Shown: positions 34,668 to 44,577 of the stretch, piece after piece
Position numbering within the stretch: the stretch's first letter is position 1
Layout: each line of letters opens with the position of its first letter
NCBI GenBank assembly: GCA_958435945.1
Contig: CAUBIC010000001.1
Coordinates: 372,001-436,000, forward strand
Reading direction: 5' to 3'
DNA: 64,000 bases
Origin: an uncultured Collinsella sp.
Lineage (GTDB): Bacteria; Actinomycetota; Coriobacteriia; Coriobacteriales; Coriobacteriaceae
The notes under the pieces: generated by a model
The model's database searches: none
What the model saw: only the letters and a program-made list of their open reading frames with translations
Told to the model about the DNA's origin: nothing
Made by a program: the position numbers and the translations under genes

Positions 34668-34673
34668 TATAAT
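34668..34673 (+). promoter_or_regulatory. -10 box in the yqeC-yqeB gap
   Basis: TATAAT at 34668-34673 lies in an AT-rich stretch with TGAT/ATCA symmetry (34678-34694), between the divergent yqeC and yqeB genes. No clear -35 box was assigned. Confidence 0.4.
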
Positions 34674-34756
34674 ACTGTGATAATAAATAATCATCAGAGT
34701 AGCGGTCGAACCGCATTTGCTCTGCTCAAACCGTAGCACAGGGAGGTGTCCCGGGA

Positions 34757-35551
34757 ATGCTCGTTTATGTTCGCGGCGCCGGCGATATCGCCACGGGCGT
34801 CGCCGCTCGCTTGGTGCGCGCCGGCGTGTCGGTCGTTATGGCCGATATCGCGGTTCCCACGTGCATCCGCCGCACAATCAGTTTTTGCGAGGCTATTCGC
34901 TTGGGCGAGGTCGAGGTCGAGGGCATTCGCGCTCGCTTGGCACAGACGCCGGCAGAGGCGCTTGCAATTACCGAGGCTGGAGACGTCGCCGTTGTGGTGG
35001 ACCCCCAGGCCAAGATGCTCGGCGAGCTGAAACCCGCTGCCGTGGTCGACGCGATTCTGGCTAAGCGCAACCTGGGTACCACGCGCGACATGGCGCCTGC
35101 CGTCATCGCCGTGGGGCCGGGCTTTACCGCGCCGGTTGACTGCGACGCCGTGGTCGAAACCATGCGCGGGCATTTCCTGGGCCGTGTCATTACCCAGGGT
35201 TCGCCCCAACCCAACACGGGCGTGCCGGGCATTATCGCTGGCTATGGCAGAGAGCGCGTTATCCACAGCCCCGCCGCCGGCGTGTTTCGGTCCGACCGCG
35301 CGATCGGCGACATCGTGAGCGCCGGAGACGTGATTGGCTACGCGGGCGATTCGCCCATGTGCACGCAGATCGATGGCTGTCTGCGCGGGCTTTTGGCGAA
35401 CGGCGTGCAGGTGACTGAGGGCTTTAAATGCGCCGATGTCGATCCGCGCGGCGATGCCAGCTATATCAACTACATTTCGGACAAGGCGACGTCGGTCGGC
35501 GGCGGCGTGCTCGAGGCGCTCGCCATGCTCACCGGTGTATTCCAGGGATAG
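34757..35551 (+). CDS. yqeB: Selenium-dependent molybdenum cofactor protein YqeB (EF2563 family)
   Basis: A 264-residue protein with a Rossmann-like start (VRGAGDIATGVAARLVRAG, residues 4-22) and the conserved GVPGIIAGYGRERVI region near 155. YqeB is a marker for selenium-dependent molybdenum hydroxylases. GGGAGGTG precedes the ATG. It is followed 9 nt later by the XdhC-like gene, with which it forms a cofactor-maturation pair. Confidence 0.9.
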   Translation: MLVYVRGAGDIATGVAARLVRAGVSVVMADIAVPTCIRRTISFCEAIRLGEVEVEGIRARLAQTPAEALAITEAGDVAVVVDPQAKMLGELKPAAVVDAILAKRNLGTTRDMAPAVIAVGPGFTAPVDCDAVVETMRGHFLGRVITQGSPQPNTGVPGIIAGYGRERVIHSPAAGVFRSDRAIGDIVSAGDVIGYAGDSPMCTQIDGCLRGLLANGVQVTEGFKCADVDPRGDASYINYISDKATSVGGGVLEALAMLTGVFQG

Positions 35552-35560
35552 GAAATTGCA

Positions 35561-36604
35561 ATGGAAAAGCTCGATGTGGTGAATGCTGCGCTTGGCGCTC
35601 TGAAGGCTGGTAAGACGTGCGAGTTGGTGGTCGTGGCCGGCACGGCAGGGTCATCGCCGCGCGGCGTGGGCGCCTGGATGGCCGTTTTTGCCGATGGCAG
35701 CCAAGCGGGTACCATCGGCGGCGGCAAGATTGAGCTCTTTGCGCTGGGCGAGGCCCGCGAGCTGCTGGCCGCGGGACAGTCGCGCCTGGTCCGCTACACC
35801 ATGGGCGGGGAGAACTCCGATACCGGCATGATCTGCGGCGGAGCCATCTGCCTGTGCTATCTGCACCTGGACGCGACCAAGGCACCGTTGTTCCAGGAGA
35901 TTGCCGATGTACTGGCGTATCGCCGCATCGGCGACTTCACCATCGATTTTGAGCCGTTTATCGCAAGCGCGCTCGAAAGCGACGCTGCCGAATACCATGG
36001 CGAGGAATCGCGCCGCACCATAATGGGCTGCCCCGAGCTTTCGCTGGTGGAGGAGGGGAGTAAGGTCACCCACACCAACGCCGCCTCCGAGATTCCTCCC
36101 GCGCACATCGAGACGCTCTGCCCCGAGGGCCTGACCTACATCTTTGGCTGCGGACACGTGGGCGCCGCGACGGCGCGCGTGCTCACGGCGGCGGGCTTTG
36201 CCGTCGTGGCTTGCGACGACCGCCCCGGCACGCTGACGCCCGAATGGGTGCCCGGCGTCTTCGACCGTCGTCTGGTCGACTACAAGAACCTGGGCAAGCT
36301 GTGCCCTATCGGCCCGCGCGATCTGGTGGTCGTTGCCACGGCGGGTCACAAGTCCGATATGGACGTAGTGATTCAGGCCATGCGCGCCAAGCCCGCCTAT
36401 CTGGGTTGCCTGGGTTCGCGCCGCAAGACGGCCTTTGTGCGGGCCCGCTTGGAGCAGGAGGGCTTTACGCAGGAGCAGATCGACGGGCTGCACCTGCCGA
36501 TCGGCGTTGCCATCGAGGCGGAGGATCCCGAGGAGATCGCCATCTCCATCGCCGCCGAGATGATCCACCTGCGCCGCACCAAACTCGTCCCCCGCAAGCG
36601 CTAA
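35561..36604 (+). CDS. XdhC/CoxI-family molybdenum cofactor insertion protein
   Basis: A 347-residue protein. The N-terminal XdhC/CoxI domain (VVVAGTAGSSPRGVGAWMAV, residues 24-43; GGGKIEL; CGGAICL) is followed by the C-terminal Rossmann-fold XdhC_C domain (TYIFGCGHVGAATARVL, about 189-205; YLGCLGSRRKTAFVRARL, about 284-301). XdhC proteins bind molybdopterin, promote its sulfuration and insert it into apo-xanthine dehydrogenase. It closes the second catabolic block. Confidence 0.9.
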   Translation: MEKLDVVNAALGALKAGKTCELVVVAGTAGSSPRGVGAWMAVFADGSQAGTIGGGKIELFALGEARELLAAGQSRLVRYTMGGENSDTGMICGGAICLCYLHLDATKAPLFQEIADVLAYRRIGDFTIDFEPFIASALESDAAEYHGEESRRTIMGCPELSLVEEGSKVTHTNAASEIPPAHIETLCPEGLTYIFGCGHVGAATARVLTAAGFAVVACDDRPGTLTPEWVPGVFDRRLVDYKNLGKLCPIGPRDLVVVATAGHKSDMDVVIQAMRAKPAYLGCLGSRRKTAFVRARLEQEGFTQEQIDGLHLPIGVAIEAEDPEEIAISIAAEMIHLRRTKLVPRKR

Positions 36605-36621
36605 TCTCATCCCCATATATG

Positions 36622-36688
36622 AGTTGCGGTGAAATAGTCCCTAGATAAGCCCGACGGGCGGTCAGCCAGGAACTATTTCACCGCAACT
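36622..36688. repeat. 17-bp perfect inverted repeat between the catabolic and ribosomal clusters
   Basis: AGTTGCGGTGAAATAGT (36622-36638) is exactly complementary to ACTATTTCACCGCAACT (36672-36688), with a 33-nt loop. It stands just after the XdhC-like gene, at the border to the ribosomal genes. The remaining gap to 36924 holds no gene; it has a TATAGT box (36782-36787) within the dyad ATACGC-N9-GCGTAT (36764-36784), a possible rplE promoter. Confidence 0.7.
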
Positions 36689-36924
36689 GCCATTTCGGTC
36701 CCCTAGGACACATATGTGCGGGGGAGTTGTGGAGTTGTGCAGGCAGACGAGGTTTTTCTGGAAATACGCTCCCGATGCGCGTATAGTACCGATTGTTTTG
36801 TCGGCTCCTGCTGCGTCGAGTCCAAACCGCGAAATGCCATGAGCGGCGCGGATGCAGCCAGGAGGCACGAGGACAACCCACCGTGGCCACGCCCCGTGCT
36901 TAAAACCCCAAGAAGGAGTGAACA

Positions 36925-37482
36925 ATGGCAGAAGAGAAGTATGTGCCGCGTCTGAAGACCAAGTACAACAACGAGGTCAAGCAGCAGCTTCAGGACAAGT
37001 TCCAGTACGAGAACGTCATGATGATCCCCAAGTTTGAGAAGATCGTCGTGAACATGGGTGTCGGCGAGGCCGCTACCGATTCCAAGGCCATCGACGGTGC
37101 CGTGCGCGACCTGCGCGCCATCACCGGCCAGCAGCCGATGATCACCCGTGCCCGCAAGTCCATCGCTACCTTCCGCCTGCGCGCTGGTATGCCGATCGGC
37201 TGCAAGGTTACCCTGCGTGGCGACCGTATGTGGGAGTTCTTCGATCGTCTGACCTCCGTCGCGATCCCCCGTATCCGCGACTTCCGCGGCATCTCCGCCA
37301 AGAGCTTCGACGGCCGTGGTAACTTCTCCATGGGCGTCACCGAGCAGCTCATCTTCCCCGAGATCGACTTCGACTCCGTCGATCACCAGCGTGGTATGGA
37401 CATCACTTTCGTGACCACCGCCAACACCGATGAGGAGGCCAAGGCCCTTCTGGACGCCTTCGGTTTCCCGTTCAAGAAATAG
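36925..37482 (+). CDS. rplE: 50S ribosomal protein L5
   Basis: A 185-residue L5, binding 5S rRNA and contacting P-site tRNA. Recognised by [32 protein letters not shown] and [14 protein letters not shown] [20 protein letters not shown] precedes the ATG. In most bacteria L14 and L24 lie directly upstream, but here the preceding genes belong to the catabolic block, so the ribosomal run starts at L5 in this window. Confidence 0.97.
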   Translation: MAEEKYVPRLKTKYNNEVKQQLQDKFQYENVMMIPKFEKIVVNMGVGEAATDSKAIDGAVRDLRAITGQQPMITRARKSIATFRLRAGMPIGCKVTLRGDRMWEFFDRLTSVAIPRIRDFRGISAKSFDGRGNFSMGVTEQLIFPEIDFDSVDHQRGMDITFVTTANTDEEAKALLDAFGFPFKK

Positions 37483-37561
37483 GTTCACCTGCCCTATAAG
37501 CGCCGTTCCCACAAGGGGGCGGCGCTTGGGGCGAACAATACTCTATGTGAGGAGGATATAA

Positions 37562-37747
37562 GTGGCTAAGACATCGATGATCGTCAAGTGCAATCGCAAG
37601 CAGAAGTTCTCTACTCGTGAGTACACGCGCTGCCAGCGCTGCGGCCGTCCGCACTCTGTGTACCGCAAGTTCGGCCTGTGCCGTGTCTGCTTCCGCGAGC
37701 TTGCACTCAAGGGCGAGCTTCCCGGCGTTAAGAAGGCCAGCTGGTAA
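37562..37747 (+). CDS. rpsZ: 30S ribosomal protein S14, zinc type
   Basis: A 61-residue S14 of the short zinc-binding type, with [20 protein letters not shown] providing four cysteine ligands. It starts with GTG after GAGGA. A GCGCC-rich hairpin (AAGCGCCG/CGGCGCTT, about 37499-37529) lies in the gap after rplE. Confidence 0.95.
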   Translation: MAKTSMIVKCNRKQKFSTREYTRCQRCGRPHSVYRKFGLCRVCFRELALKGELPGVKKASW

Positions 37748-37866
37748 GTCACTACCAGCGTTTCAAGCATCAGTTTGGAACAGGGAAAACGCGCTAAATA
37801 GGCTTTGCCGTTAAGGGCGGCGAAGAACCAAGAGCACGTGTTCATCAAGAACGAAGGAGAATCTGT

Positions 37867-38265
37867 ATGAACCTTACAGACCCGATCGCAGATATGCTTA
37901 CGCGCATCCGTAACGCTAACTCTGTGAACAAGGCCACGGTCTCCATGCCGAGCAGCAAGAAGCTCGTCGAGATCGCTCGTGTTCTGCACGAGGAGGGCTA
38001 CATCGAGGGCTACGATGTCGAGGACACCGTTCCCCAGAAGACTCTGCACATCACGCTTAAGTATGGTCCCAAGAAGGCTAAGGTCATCAACGGCATCCGC
38101 CGCATTTCCAAGCCGGGCCTGCGTAAGTACACCGGCGTTGCCGACATGCCCCGCGTCCGCGGTGGCCTTGGTACCGCCATTATTTCCACCAGCCATGGCG
38201 TCATGACCGACCGCGATGCTCGCAAGCACAACGTCGGCGGCGAGATCATCGCTTACGTCTGGTAA
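37867..38265 (+). CDS. rpsH: 30S ribosomal protein S8
   Basis: A 132-residue S8, a 16S rRNA-binding protein and, in many bacteria, the translational repressor of this operon. Seen in [14 protein letters not shown] at the start and [20 protein letters not shown] near the end. AAGGAGAA precedes the ATG. Confidence 0.97.
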   Translation: MNLTDPIADMLTRIRNANSVNKATVSMPSSKKLVEIARVLHEEGYIEGYDVEDTVPQKTLHITLKYGPKKAKVINGIRRISKPGLRKYTGVADMPRVRGGLGTAIISTSHGVMTDRDARKHNVGGEIIAYVW

Positions 38266-38298
38266 TTCGCTCGGTAGGTAGAAGGAAAGGAGATCACC

Positions 38299-38835
38299 GT
38301 GTCTCGTATCGGTAATAAGCCTGTCCAGATTCCCGCCGGAGTCGAAGTGGCAGTCAACGGCAACAACGTTGTCGTCAAGGGCCCCAAGGGCCAGCTCGAG
38401 CTCGATGTTTTTGAGAAGCTCACCATCAACGTCGAGGACAACGTCCTCACCGTTTCCCGTCCCGACGACGAGCGTGAGACCCGTGCCCGCCACGGCCTCA
38501 CCCGCGCCCTCATCCACAACATGGTTGTTGGCGTTTCCGAGGGCTTCGAGAAGAAGCTCGAGCTCGCCGGCGTCGGTTACCGCGTGCAGCAGAAGGGCAA
38601 GAACCTCGAGTTCTCCCTGGGCTTCTCGCACCCCGTGATCGTCGAGGCTCCCGAGGGCATCACCTTCGAGGTTCCCGACAACACCCACGTGAACGTCAAG
38701 GGTATCAACAAGCAGCAGGTCGGTCAGATCGCCGCTGAGATCCGCGGCCATCGTCCTCCCGAGCCTTACAAGGGCAAGGGTATCCACTATGTTGGCGAGC
38801 ACATCCGCCGCAAGCTGGGTAAGGCCGCCAAGTAG
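38299..38835 (+). CDS. rplF: 50S ribosomal protein L6
   Basis: A 178-residue L6 of normal length. [14 protein letters not shown] opens it and [21 protein letters not shown] is the conserved end (near residues 153-173). It starts with GTG after AAAGGAG. Confidence 0.97.
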   Translation: MSRIGNKPVQIPAGVEVAVNGNNVVVKGPKGQLELDVFEKLTINVEDNVLTVSRPDDERETRARHGLTRALIHNMVVGVSEGFEKKLELAGVGYRVQQKGKNLEFSLGFSHPVIVEAPEGITFEVPDNTHVNVKGINKQQVGQIAAEIRGHRPPEPYKGKGIHYVGEHIRRKLGKAAK

Positions 38836-38910
38836 TCGTAACCGACTCACTCGCATAAGACCAGCACCCCGTTAGGTGCTGGCAAGATCAACCTTTTTAG
38901 GAGTTTACGT

Positions 38911-39279
38911 ATGAACAAGCATAAGGCGAAGCTGGAAGGCCTCAAGCGTCGTCAGCGTCGTGTTCGCGGCAAGGTCTCGGGTACCGCCGAGCGTCCGCGT
39001 CTTCGCGTGACCCGTACTAACGCCAACATCTATGCCCAGATCATCGACGATAGCAAGGGCTCCAGCCTGACGCTCGTCTCTGCCTCGACCCTCGAGGCCG
39101 AGTTCAAGGGCACCCACACCTCGAACAAGGAGGCTGCGGAGAAGGTCGGTCAGCTCGTTGGCAAGCGTGCCATCGAGGCCGGCATCACCAAGGTCGCTTT
39201 CGATCGTGGTGGCCGTATCTACCATGGCCGCGTCAAGGCCCTCGCCGACGGTGCTCGTGCCGCCGGTCTCGAGTTCTAG
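38911..39279 (+). CDS. rplR: 50S ribosomal protein L18
   Basis: A 122-residue L18, the 5S rRNA binder. [19 protein letters not shown] near the start and [20 protein letters not shown] at the end are diagnostic. Preceded by AGGAG. Confidence 0.97.
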   Translation: MNKHKAKLEGLKRRQRRVRGKVSGTAERPRLRVTRTNANIYAQIIDDSKGSSLTLVSASTLEAEFKGTHTSNKEAAEKVGQLVGKRAIEAGITKVAFDRGGRIYHGRVKALADGARAAGLEF

Positions 39280-39293
39280 GAGGTATGTAGCAC

Positions 39294-39818
39294 ATGGCTC
39301 GTAATCAGAAGCAGCAGCGCGAGGCCTCCGAGTTCGAGGAGCGCGTCGTTTACATCAACCGCGTGTCGAAGACCGTCAAGGGTGGTCGTCGCATGAGCCT
39401 CGTCGCTCTCGTCGTCGTTGGCGACGGCAAGGGCAACGTCGGCGTTGGCATGGGCAAGTCCGCTGAGGTGCCCCTGGCCATCTCCAAGGCGTCTCTCGAT
39501 GCCAAGAAGAACATGTTCCACGTGCCGGTGACCGAGCAGGGCACCATTCCGCACGAGGTTCTCGGTCACTTTGGTGCCGGCCGCATCATCATCAAGCCCG
39601 CTGTCGAGGGTACCGGCGTTATCGCCGGCGGCGCTGTGCGTCCCCTCTTCGAGCTTGCTGGCATCAAGAACGTCCTGTCCAAGTCCCTCGGTACCGACAA
39701 CGGCCTTAACATCATCAAGGCTGCCGTCGAGGGCCTCAAGGAGCTCTCCAGCCCTGAGGACGTCGCGGCTCGCCGTGGCCTGACGGTCTCCGAGATGTTC
39801 GTCGGTAAGGAGAACTAA
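39294..39818 (+). CDS. rpsE: 30S ribosomal protein S5
   Basis: A 174-residue S5. [19 protein letters not shown] and [14 protein letters not shown] are the RNA-binding parts; [20 protein letters not shown] lies in the C-terminal domain. Start ATG 14 nt after rplR. Confidence 0.97.
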   Translation: MARNQKQQREASEFEERVVYINRVSKTVKGGRRMSLVALVVVGDGKGNVGVGMGKSAEVPLAISKASLDAKKNMFHVPVTEQGTIPHEVLGHFGAGRIIIKPAVEGTGVIAGGAVRPLFELAGIKNVLSKSLGTDNGLNIIKAAVEGLKELSSPEDVAARRGLTVSEMFVGKEN

Positions 39819-39820
39819 GC

Positions 39821-40003
39821 ATGGCTGACACCATCAAGATCAAGCAGGTCCGCAGCACCAACGGTTGCAAGCAGGACCAGGTCCGTACTGTCCGTGCCCT
39901 CGGTCTCCACAGGATCCGCGAGGTTCGCGAGATTGCTGACAACGAGTCCGTCCGCGGCATGATCTTCAAGGTCAAGCACCTTGTCGAGATTGTAGAGGAG
40001 TAG
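39821..40003 (+). CDS. rpmD: 50S ribosomal protein L30
   Basis: A 60-residue L30 with the family core KIKQVRSTNGCKQDQVRTVR and LGLHRIREV. It starts 2 nt after the S5 stop, consistent with translational coupling. Confidence 0.96.
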   Translation: MADTIKIKQVRSTNGCKQDQVRTVRALGLHRIREVREIADNESVRGMIFKVKHLVEIVEE

Positions 40004-40006
40004 CAA

Positions 40007-40456
40007 ATGCAGCTTCACGATCTTACTCCCGCGCCCGGTTCCACCAAGAACCGCAAGCGCGTCGGCCGTGGCAATTCTTCGGGTCACGGCACCACTTCTG
40101 GCCGCGGTCAGAAGGGCCAGGGTTCCCGCTCTGGCGGCACCAAGGGTGCCGGCTTCGAGGGTGGCCAGACTCCGCTGGCTATGCGCCTGCCCAAGCTTCC
40201 GGGCTTCCGCAACCCCCGTCGTATCGAGTACACCGCCGTTAACGTTGAGCGTCTCGAGCGCAAGTTCGAGGACGGCGCTGTGATCGACGGTGCCGCTCTT
40301 AAGGCCGCTCGCATCACCAAGAGCGAGTTCGAGCCCGTCAAGGTGCTCGGCAATGGTGAGCTCACCAAGAAGTTCACGGTCAAGGTCGACAAGGTCAGCG
40401 CTTCTGCGCAGGCCAAGATCGAGGCCGCCGGCGGAAAGGTCGAGCTGCCGTGCTAA
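40007..40456 (+). CDS. rplO: 50S ribosomal protein L15
   Basis: A 149-residue L15. The basic glycine-rich N-terminus ([20 protein letters not shown], about residues 17-36) and [19 protein letters not shown] are typical. Its end overlaps the secY start by 7 nt. Confidence 0.97.
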   Translation: MQLHDLTPAPGSTKNRKRVGRGNSSGHGTTSGRGQKGQGSRSGGTKGAGFEGGQTPLAMRLPKLPGFRNPRRIEYTAVNVERLERKFEDGAVIDGAALKAARITKSEFEPVKVLGNGELTKKFTVKVDKVSASAQAKIEAAGGKVELPC

Positions 40457-41736
40457 ATGGTCTTAAGAATGCTTTCCGCATCAAAGAATTGCGCGAAAAG
40501 ATTCTTTTTACCATAGCTATGCTCGTCGTGTACCGCATTGGTGCGCACGTTCCTGTGCCCGGCATTCCCTTCCAGGGGATGCTGGGCCTTTTCTCGACCG
40601 ATAACAATTCGGTCGCCGCAGGTGCTATGGCCCTCCTGAATCTTTTCTCTGGTGGCGCGTTGAGCTATGTTTCGGTGTTCTCCCTGGGCATCATGCCTTA
40701 CATCACTAGCTCGATCATCCTCCAGATGCTCCAGGCCGTCGTGCCTTCCCTGCATGAGCTTGCCCGCGAGGGCGAGGTCGGTCAGACCAAGATTACGCAG
40801 TATTCGCGTTACCTCACCCTGGCTCTGGCAATCCTCAACTCCGTGGGTTACCTCTTCCTCTTTAAGAGCTTCGGCATCAGCTTTACTGGCTCCGGCGCTC
40901 CCGAGATCATCTTCGACCTCATGATCGTCGGCACGCTCACCGCGGGCGCCATGCTGATCATGTGGATTGGTGAGCTCATCACCCAGCGCGGTATCGGCAA
41001 TGGCATGTCGCTGATCATCTTTGCGAACATCATGGCCGGTCTGCCGCAGGCGATTTTCTCCAGCACCGAGGGCAATGCCGGTGGCATCATCACCATGGTG
41101 ATCATCTGCGCCATCATCCTGCTGGTCATCCCGCTGATCGTTTTCCTTGAGCGCGGCCAGCGCCGCATTCCGGTCTCCTACGCTAAGCGCGTCGTGGGCC
41201 GTCGCATGATGGGTGGCCAGACCACCTACCTGCCCATCAAGGTCAACACTGCGGGCGTCGTGCCGATCATCTTCGCTTCGGCGCTGCTGTACTTCCCGGC
41301 CCAGATTGCCGTGTTCTTCCCCGGCATCGGCTGGATTCAGGCAGTTGCCTCTGCGCTTTCGACCGGTTGGCTCAACTGGGTGCTTAACGTTGTCCTCATC
41401 GTGTTCTTCGCGTACTTCTACACCTCCATGGTGTTCAACCCCGATGACACGGCCGACAACCTTAAGAAGCAGGGCGGCTTTATTCCGGGCGTTCGTCCGG
41501 GTAGGGCTACCGCGGCCTACATCAAGAACGCGCTCAACAAGATCACGCTTCCCAGCGCTGTCTTTTTGGCGCTCATCGCCATCGTGCCTTCGATCATCTT
41601 CTCCTTCACGGGTAACCATCTGATCCAGGCATTTGGCGGCACGTCCATCCTCATCATGGTCGGCGTCGTGCTCGACACGGTCGATAAGCTCGAAGGCCAG
41701 ATCAAGATGTATGATTACGATGGATTCTTTAAATAG
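40450..41736 (+). CDS. secY: Protein translocase subunit SecY
   Basis: A 428-residue integral membrane protein with ten hydrophobic segments, forming the protein-conducting channel with SecE and SecG. Motifs include [12 protein letters not shown] near the start, [15 protein letters not shown], and [20 protein letters not shown] in the cytoplasmic loop. The start is GTG 40450, inside rplO, with GGAAAGG upstream. Confidence 0.96.
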   Translation: MLNGLKNAFRIKELREKILFTIAMLVVYRIGAHVPVPGIPFQGMLGLFSTDNNSVAAGAMALLNLFSGGALSYVSVFSLGIMPYITSSIILQMLQAVVPSLHELAREGEVGQTKITQYSRYLTLALAILNSVGYLFLFKSFGISFTGSGAPEIIFDLMIVGTLTAGAMLIMWIGELITQRGIGNGMSLIIFANIMAGLPQAIFSSTEGNAGGIITMVIICAIILLVIPLIVFLERGQRRIPVSYAKRVVGRRMMGGQTTYLPIKVNTAGVVPIIFASALLYFPAQIAVFFPGIGWIQAVASALSTGWLNWVLNVVLIVFFAYFYTSMVFNPDDTADNLKKQGGFIPGVRPGRATAAYIKNALNKITLPSAVFLALIAIVPSIIFSFTGNHLIQAFGGTSILIMVGVVLDTVDKLEGQIKMYDYDGFFK

Positions 41737-41754
41737 GCTAGAGGAGGATTGCTC

Positions 41755-42381
41755 ATGAACCTCGTATTGCTCGGAGCTCCGGGTGCCGGTAAGGGCACCG
41801 TCGCACAGGAGCTCGTCGCCGAGTTTGGCGTCGCTCACATTTCCACGGGCGACCTGCTGCGTGCTGCCGTCAAGGGTGGCACCGAGCTTGGTATTCAGGC
41901 TAAGAAGTACATGGACGCTGGCGAGCTCGTTCCCGACCAGCTCGTGATCGACCTTGTCAAGGAGCGCCTTGCCGCCGATGACGCCCAGCAGGGCTTCATC
42001 CTCGACGGCTTTCCGCGCAACACTGCCCAGGCCGTGACGCTCGATTCCGAGCTCTCCGCCATGGGTCGCGAGATCGACTGCGCCCTTCTGGTCGATGTGG
42101 CCCCCGCGGTCATCATCGATCGTCTGTCTTCGCGTCGTACCTGCCGCGCCTGCGGTTACACCGGCACCGCTGCCGATGCTACCTGCCCCAAGTGTGGCGG
42201 CGAGATGTATCAGCGCGACGACGACAAGCCCGAGACCATCAAGAACCGTCTCGACGTCTACGAGAAGTCCACGAGCCCGCTTGTCGACTACTATCGTGGC
42301 CAGGGTCTGCTCAAGTCGGTCAACGGTGACCAGGCTCGCGAGACCGTGTACGGGGATGTCAAAGAGGCTCTCGGTCTATGA
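41755..42381 (+). CDS. adk: Adenylate kinase
   Basis: A 208-residue kinase converting ATP + AMP to 2 ADP. The P-loop is GAPGAGKGT (residues 7-15) and the LID carries a zinc site, CRACG...CPKCGG, as in many Gram-positive and actinobacterial enzymes. ATG 41755 has GAGGAGG 7 nt upstream; an in-frame TTG at 41749 overlaps that site and is rejected. Confidence 0.97.
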   Translation: MNLVLLGAPGAGKGTVAQELVAEFGVAHISTGDLLRAAVKGGTELGIQAKKYMDAGELVPDQLVIDLVKERLAADDAQQGFILDGFPRNTAQAVTLDSELSAMGREIDCALLVDVAPAVIIDRLSSRRTCRACGYTGTAADATCPKCGGEMYQRDDDKPETIKNRLDVYEKSTSPLVDYYRGQGLLKSVNGDQARETVYGDVKEALGL

Positions 42382-43166
42382 TCAAGATTAAGTCTGCAAC
42401 GCAAATTGAGCAGATGAAGAAGGCAGGAGCGCTATCTAAGATGGCGCTCCGCCACGTTGGAGCCATGGTTCGCCCTGGCGTGTCGACCTTCGAGCTCGAT
42501 CAGCTTGCGGAGCAGATTATCCGCATGCATGGCGGCACCCCTGCCTTTAAGGGCTATGGCGGTTTCCCGGGGACCATTTGCGCATCGATCAACGATGCCG
42601 TGGTCCACGGTATTCCCAACCCCGACATGATCCTGCGTGATGGCGATATCATCTCCATCGATACGGGAGCTGTCGTTGACGGTTGGGTTGGCGATAACGC
42701 CTGGACGTTTTTCGTCGGCACGCCCACGCCCGAGGCCAAGGCCCTGTGCGAGGTTACGCGCGATTGCCTAAAGGCTGCCATCGAGCAGGCTGTTCCCGGT
42801 AACCATATCGGGGACGTTGGCTATGCCGTTCAGTCCCTCGCCGAGTCTCACGGTTACGGCGTGCTTCGCGATTACGTGGGGCATGGCATTGGCCGTGTGA
42901 TGCACGAGGACCCCAACGTTCCAAATTATGGAAAGAAGGGGAGAGGCGTTCGCCTTCAGGCCGGCATGGTCATCGCCATCGAGCCGATGGTTACGATGGG
43001 TTCCAATCATGTGAGCACGGGCTCCGATGGTTGGATCGTAACGACCAACGATCACCTGCCCGCCGCGCACTACGAGAACACCGTCGCCATTACCAATGAC
43101 GGTCCGGTGATTCTTACCACGGATGCCCAGGGTTCCTGGTGTTCCTTGCAAGGTGGAGAAATGTAA
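42378..43166 (+). CDS. map: Methionine aminopeptidase, type I
   Basis: A 262-residue M24A peptidase that removes initiator methionine. Metal ligands are in SIDTGAVVDGWVGDNAW, GHGIGRVMHEDP and MVIAIEPMV, with the C-terminal glutamate in YENTVAITNDGP. Its ATG overlaps the adk stop (ATGA). Confidence 0.96.
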   Translation: MIKIKSATQIEQMKKAGALSKMALRHVGAMVRPGVSTFELDQLAEQIIRMHGGTPAFKGYGGFPGTICASINDAVVHGIPNPDMILRDGDIISIDTGAVVDGWVGDNAWTFFVGTPTPEAKALCEVTRDCLKAAIEQAVPGNHIGDVGYAVQSLAESHGYGVLRDYVGHGIGRVMHEDPNVPNYGKKGRGVRLQAGMVIAIEPMVTMGSNHVSTGSDGWIVTTNDHLPAAHYENTVAITNDGPVILTTDAQGSWCSLQGGEM

Positions 43167-43270
43167 CAAGTTCCACTTAGATGTGGAGCCATTACGAAGA
43201 TATTACGATACGTGCATGCGTATTGTAGAATACTCAATCGCTGTCGTTTTCTAGAGAAAGATGATTGCTT

Positions 43271-43489
43271 GTGAAGAAGGAAGACGCAATTGAGCTCGAG
43301 GGTACGGTAAAGGAGCCGCTGCCCAACGCCATGTTTAAGGTTGAGCTCGAGAACGGTCATTCGGTTCTGTGCAACATTTCTGGCAAGATCCGAATGAATT
43401 ACATCCGCATTCTCCCCGGTGACAGGGTTGTCGTGGAGCTTTCCCCGTACGACCTGACCCGTGGTCGCATCACCTATCGCTATAAATAG
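43271..43489 (+). CDS. infA: Translation initiation factor IF-1
   Basis: A 72-residue S1-type OB-fold protein. [20 protein letters not shown] and [20 protein letters not shown] are near-identical to other IF-1 sequences. GTG 43271 was chosen by alignment with the family start. Upstream, TATTGTAGAATAC (43220-43232) and ATACG-N6-CGTAT (43208-43223) may be promoter or operator. Confidence 0.95.
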   Translation: MKKEDAIELEGTVKEPLPNAMFKVELENGHSVLCNISGKIRMNYIRILPGDRVVVELSPYDLTRGRITYRYK

Positions 43490-43636
43490 CGACACGCATA
43501 CACGCTCTATTCCGACTGCAGGCTTAGCTCAACCTACGGTCGGTTTGCGTGTGAAGACCAGCCATAGTTTTAAACGCCTGCGGCTGGGCGAGTAGATAGT
43601 AGGGAAGTAGTTTGAGCGCTACCGAAAGGAAGAACG

Positions 43637-43750
43637 ATGAAGGTACGTCCTTCGGTCAAGAAGATGTGCGATAAGTGCAAAATCATTAGGCGCCATGGCA
43701 AGGTCCTCGTCATTTGCGAGAACCCCCGTCATAAGCAGCGTCAGGGTTAA
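43637..43750 (+). CDS. rpmJ: 50S ribosomal protein L36
   Basis: A 37-residue L36, too short for many gene finders. It starts [15 protein letters not shown] and ends with [11 protein letters not shown]; Cys11, Cys14, Cys27 and His32 form the zinc site. AAAGGA precedes the ATG, and the gene sits between infA and rpsM as expected. Confidence 0.95.
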   Translation: MKVRPSVKKMCDKCKIIRRHGKVLVICENPRHKQRQG

Positions 43751-43764
43751 GAGAGGAGACTACG

Positions 43765-44139
43765 TTGGCCCGTATTAATGGTGTCGACCTCCCGCGTGAG
43801 AAGCGCGTTGAGATCGGTCTGACCTACATTTACGGCATCGGCCGCACCACTGCGACGAAGATCTGCGTCGAGTGCAACGTTAACGTGGACACGCGCGTTA
43901 AGGACCTCACCGAGGATGAGGTTAACGCCATCCGCGATTATATCGATAAGAATCAGATCATGGTTGAGGGCGACCTCCGCCGTGAGCGCAACCAGAACGT
44001 CAAGCGCCTTATGGACATCGGCTGCAACCGCGGCCTTCGTCACCGCAAGGGCCTCCCGGTCCGCGGCCAGCGCACCCACACTAACGCTCGTACCCGCAAG
44101 GGCCCGAAGCGTCAGATCGGTGCTAAGAAGAAGAAATAA
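43765..44139 (+). CDS. rpsM: 30S ribosomal protein S13
   Basis: A 124-residue S13. [20 protein letters not shown] opens it; [20 protein letters not shown] lies near the C-terminus, followed by a lysine-rich tail. The start codon is TTG after GAGAGGAG. Confidence 0.96.
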   Translation: MARINGVDLPREKRVEIGLTYIYGIGRTTATKICVECNVNVDTRVKDLTEDEVNAIRDYIDKNQIMVEGDLRRERNQNVKRLMDIGCNRGLRHRKGLPVRGQRTHTNARTRKGPKRQIGAKKKK

Positions 44140-44153
44140 GGAGCGCTAGATAG

Positions 44154-44558
44154 ATGGCTACTGCTAAGAAGAACGTTCGCGCTGCCCGTCTGAAGCGCGC
44201 GGACCGTAAGAACATTTCCGTGGGCCAGGCTCACATTCGTTCTACGTTCAACAACACGATCGTTTCGATCACCGATCCCCAGGGCAACGTCATTTCCTGG
44301 AAGTCGGCTGGCCAGGTGGGCTTCAAGGGCTCCCGTAAGTCCACGCCGTTCGCTGCCCAGATGGCTGCCGAGGCTGCTGCCAAGCAGGCCATGGAGCACG
44401 GTATGAAGAAGGTTTCCGTCTTCGTCAAGGGCCCCGGCTCCGGTCGTGAGACCGCCATCCGCTCCCTCCAGGCTGCTGGCCTCGAGGTCTCGAGCATCCA
44501 GGACAAGACCCCCATTCCGCACAACGGCTGCCGCCCCAAGAAGCGTCGCCGCGTGTAA
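44154..44558 (+). CDS. rpsK: 30S ribosomal protein S11
   Basis: A 134-residue S11, recognised by [20 protein letters not shown] and [19 protein letters not shown], ending [13 protein letters not shown]. Confidence 0.97.
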   Translation: MATAKKNVRAARLKRADRKNISVGQAHIRSTFNNTIVSITDPQGNVISWKSAGQVGFKGSRKSTPFAAQMAAEAAAKQAMEHGMKKVSVFVKGPGSGRETAIRSLQAAGLEVSSIQDKTPIPHNGCRPKKRRRV

Positions 44559-44577
44559 CTGAAAGGATCGTATCAAT

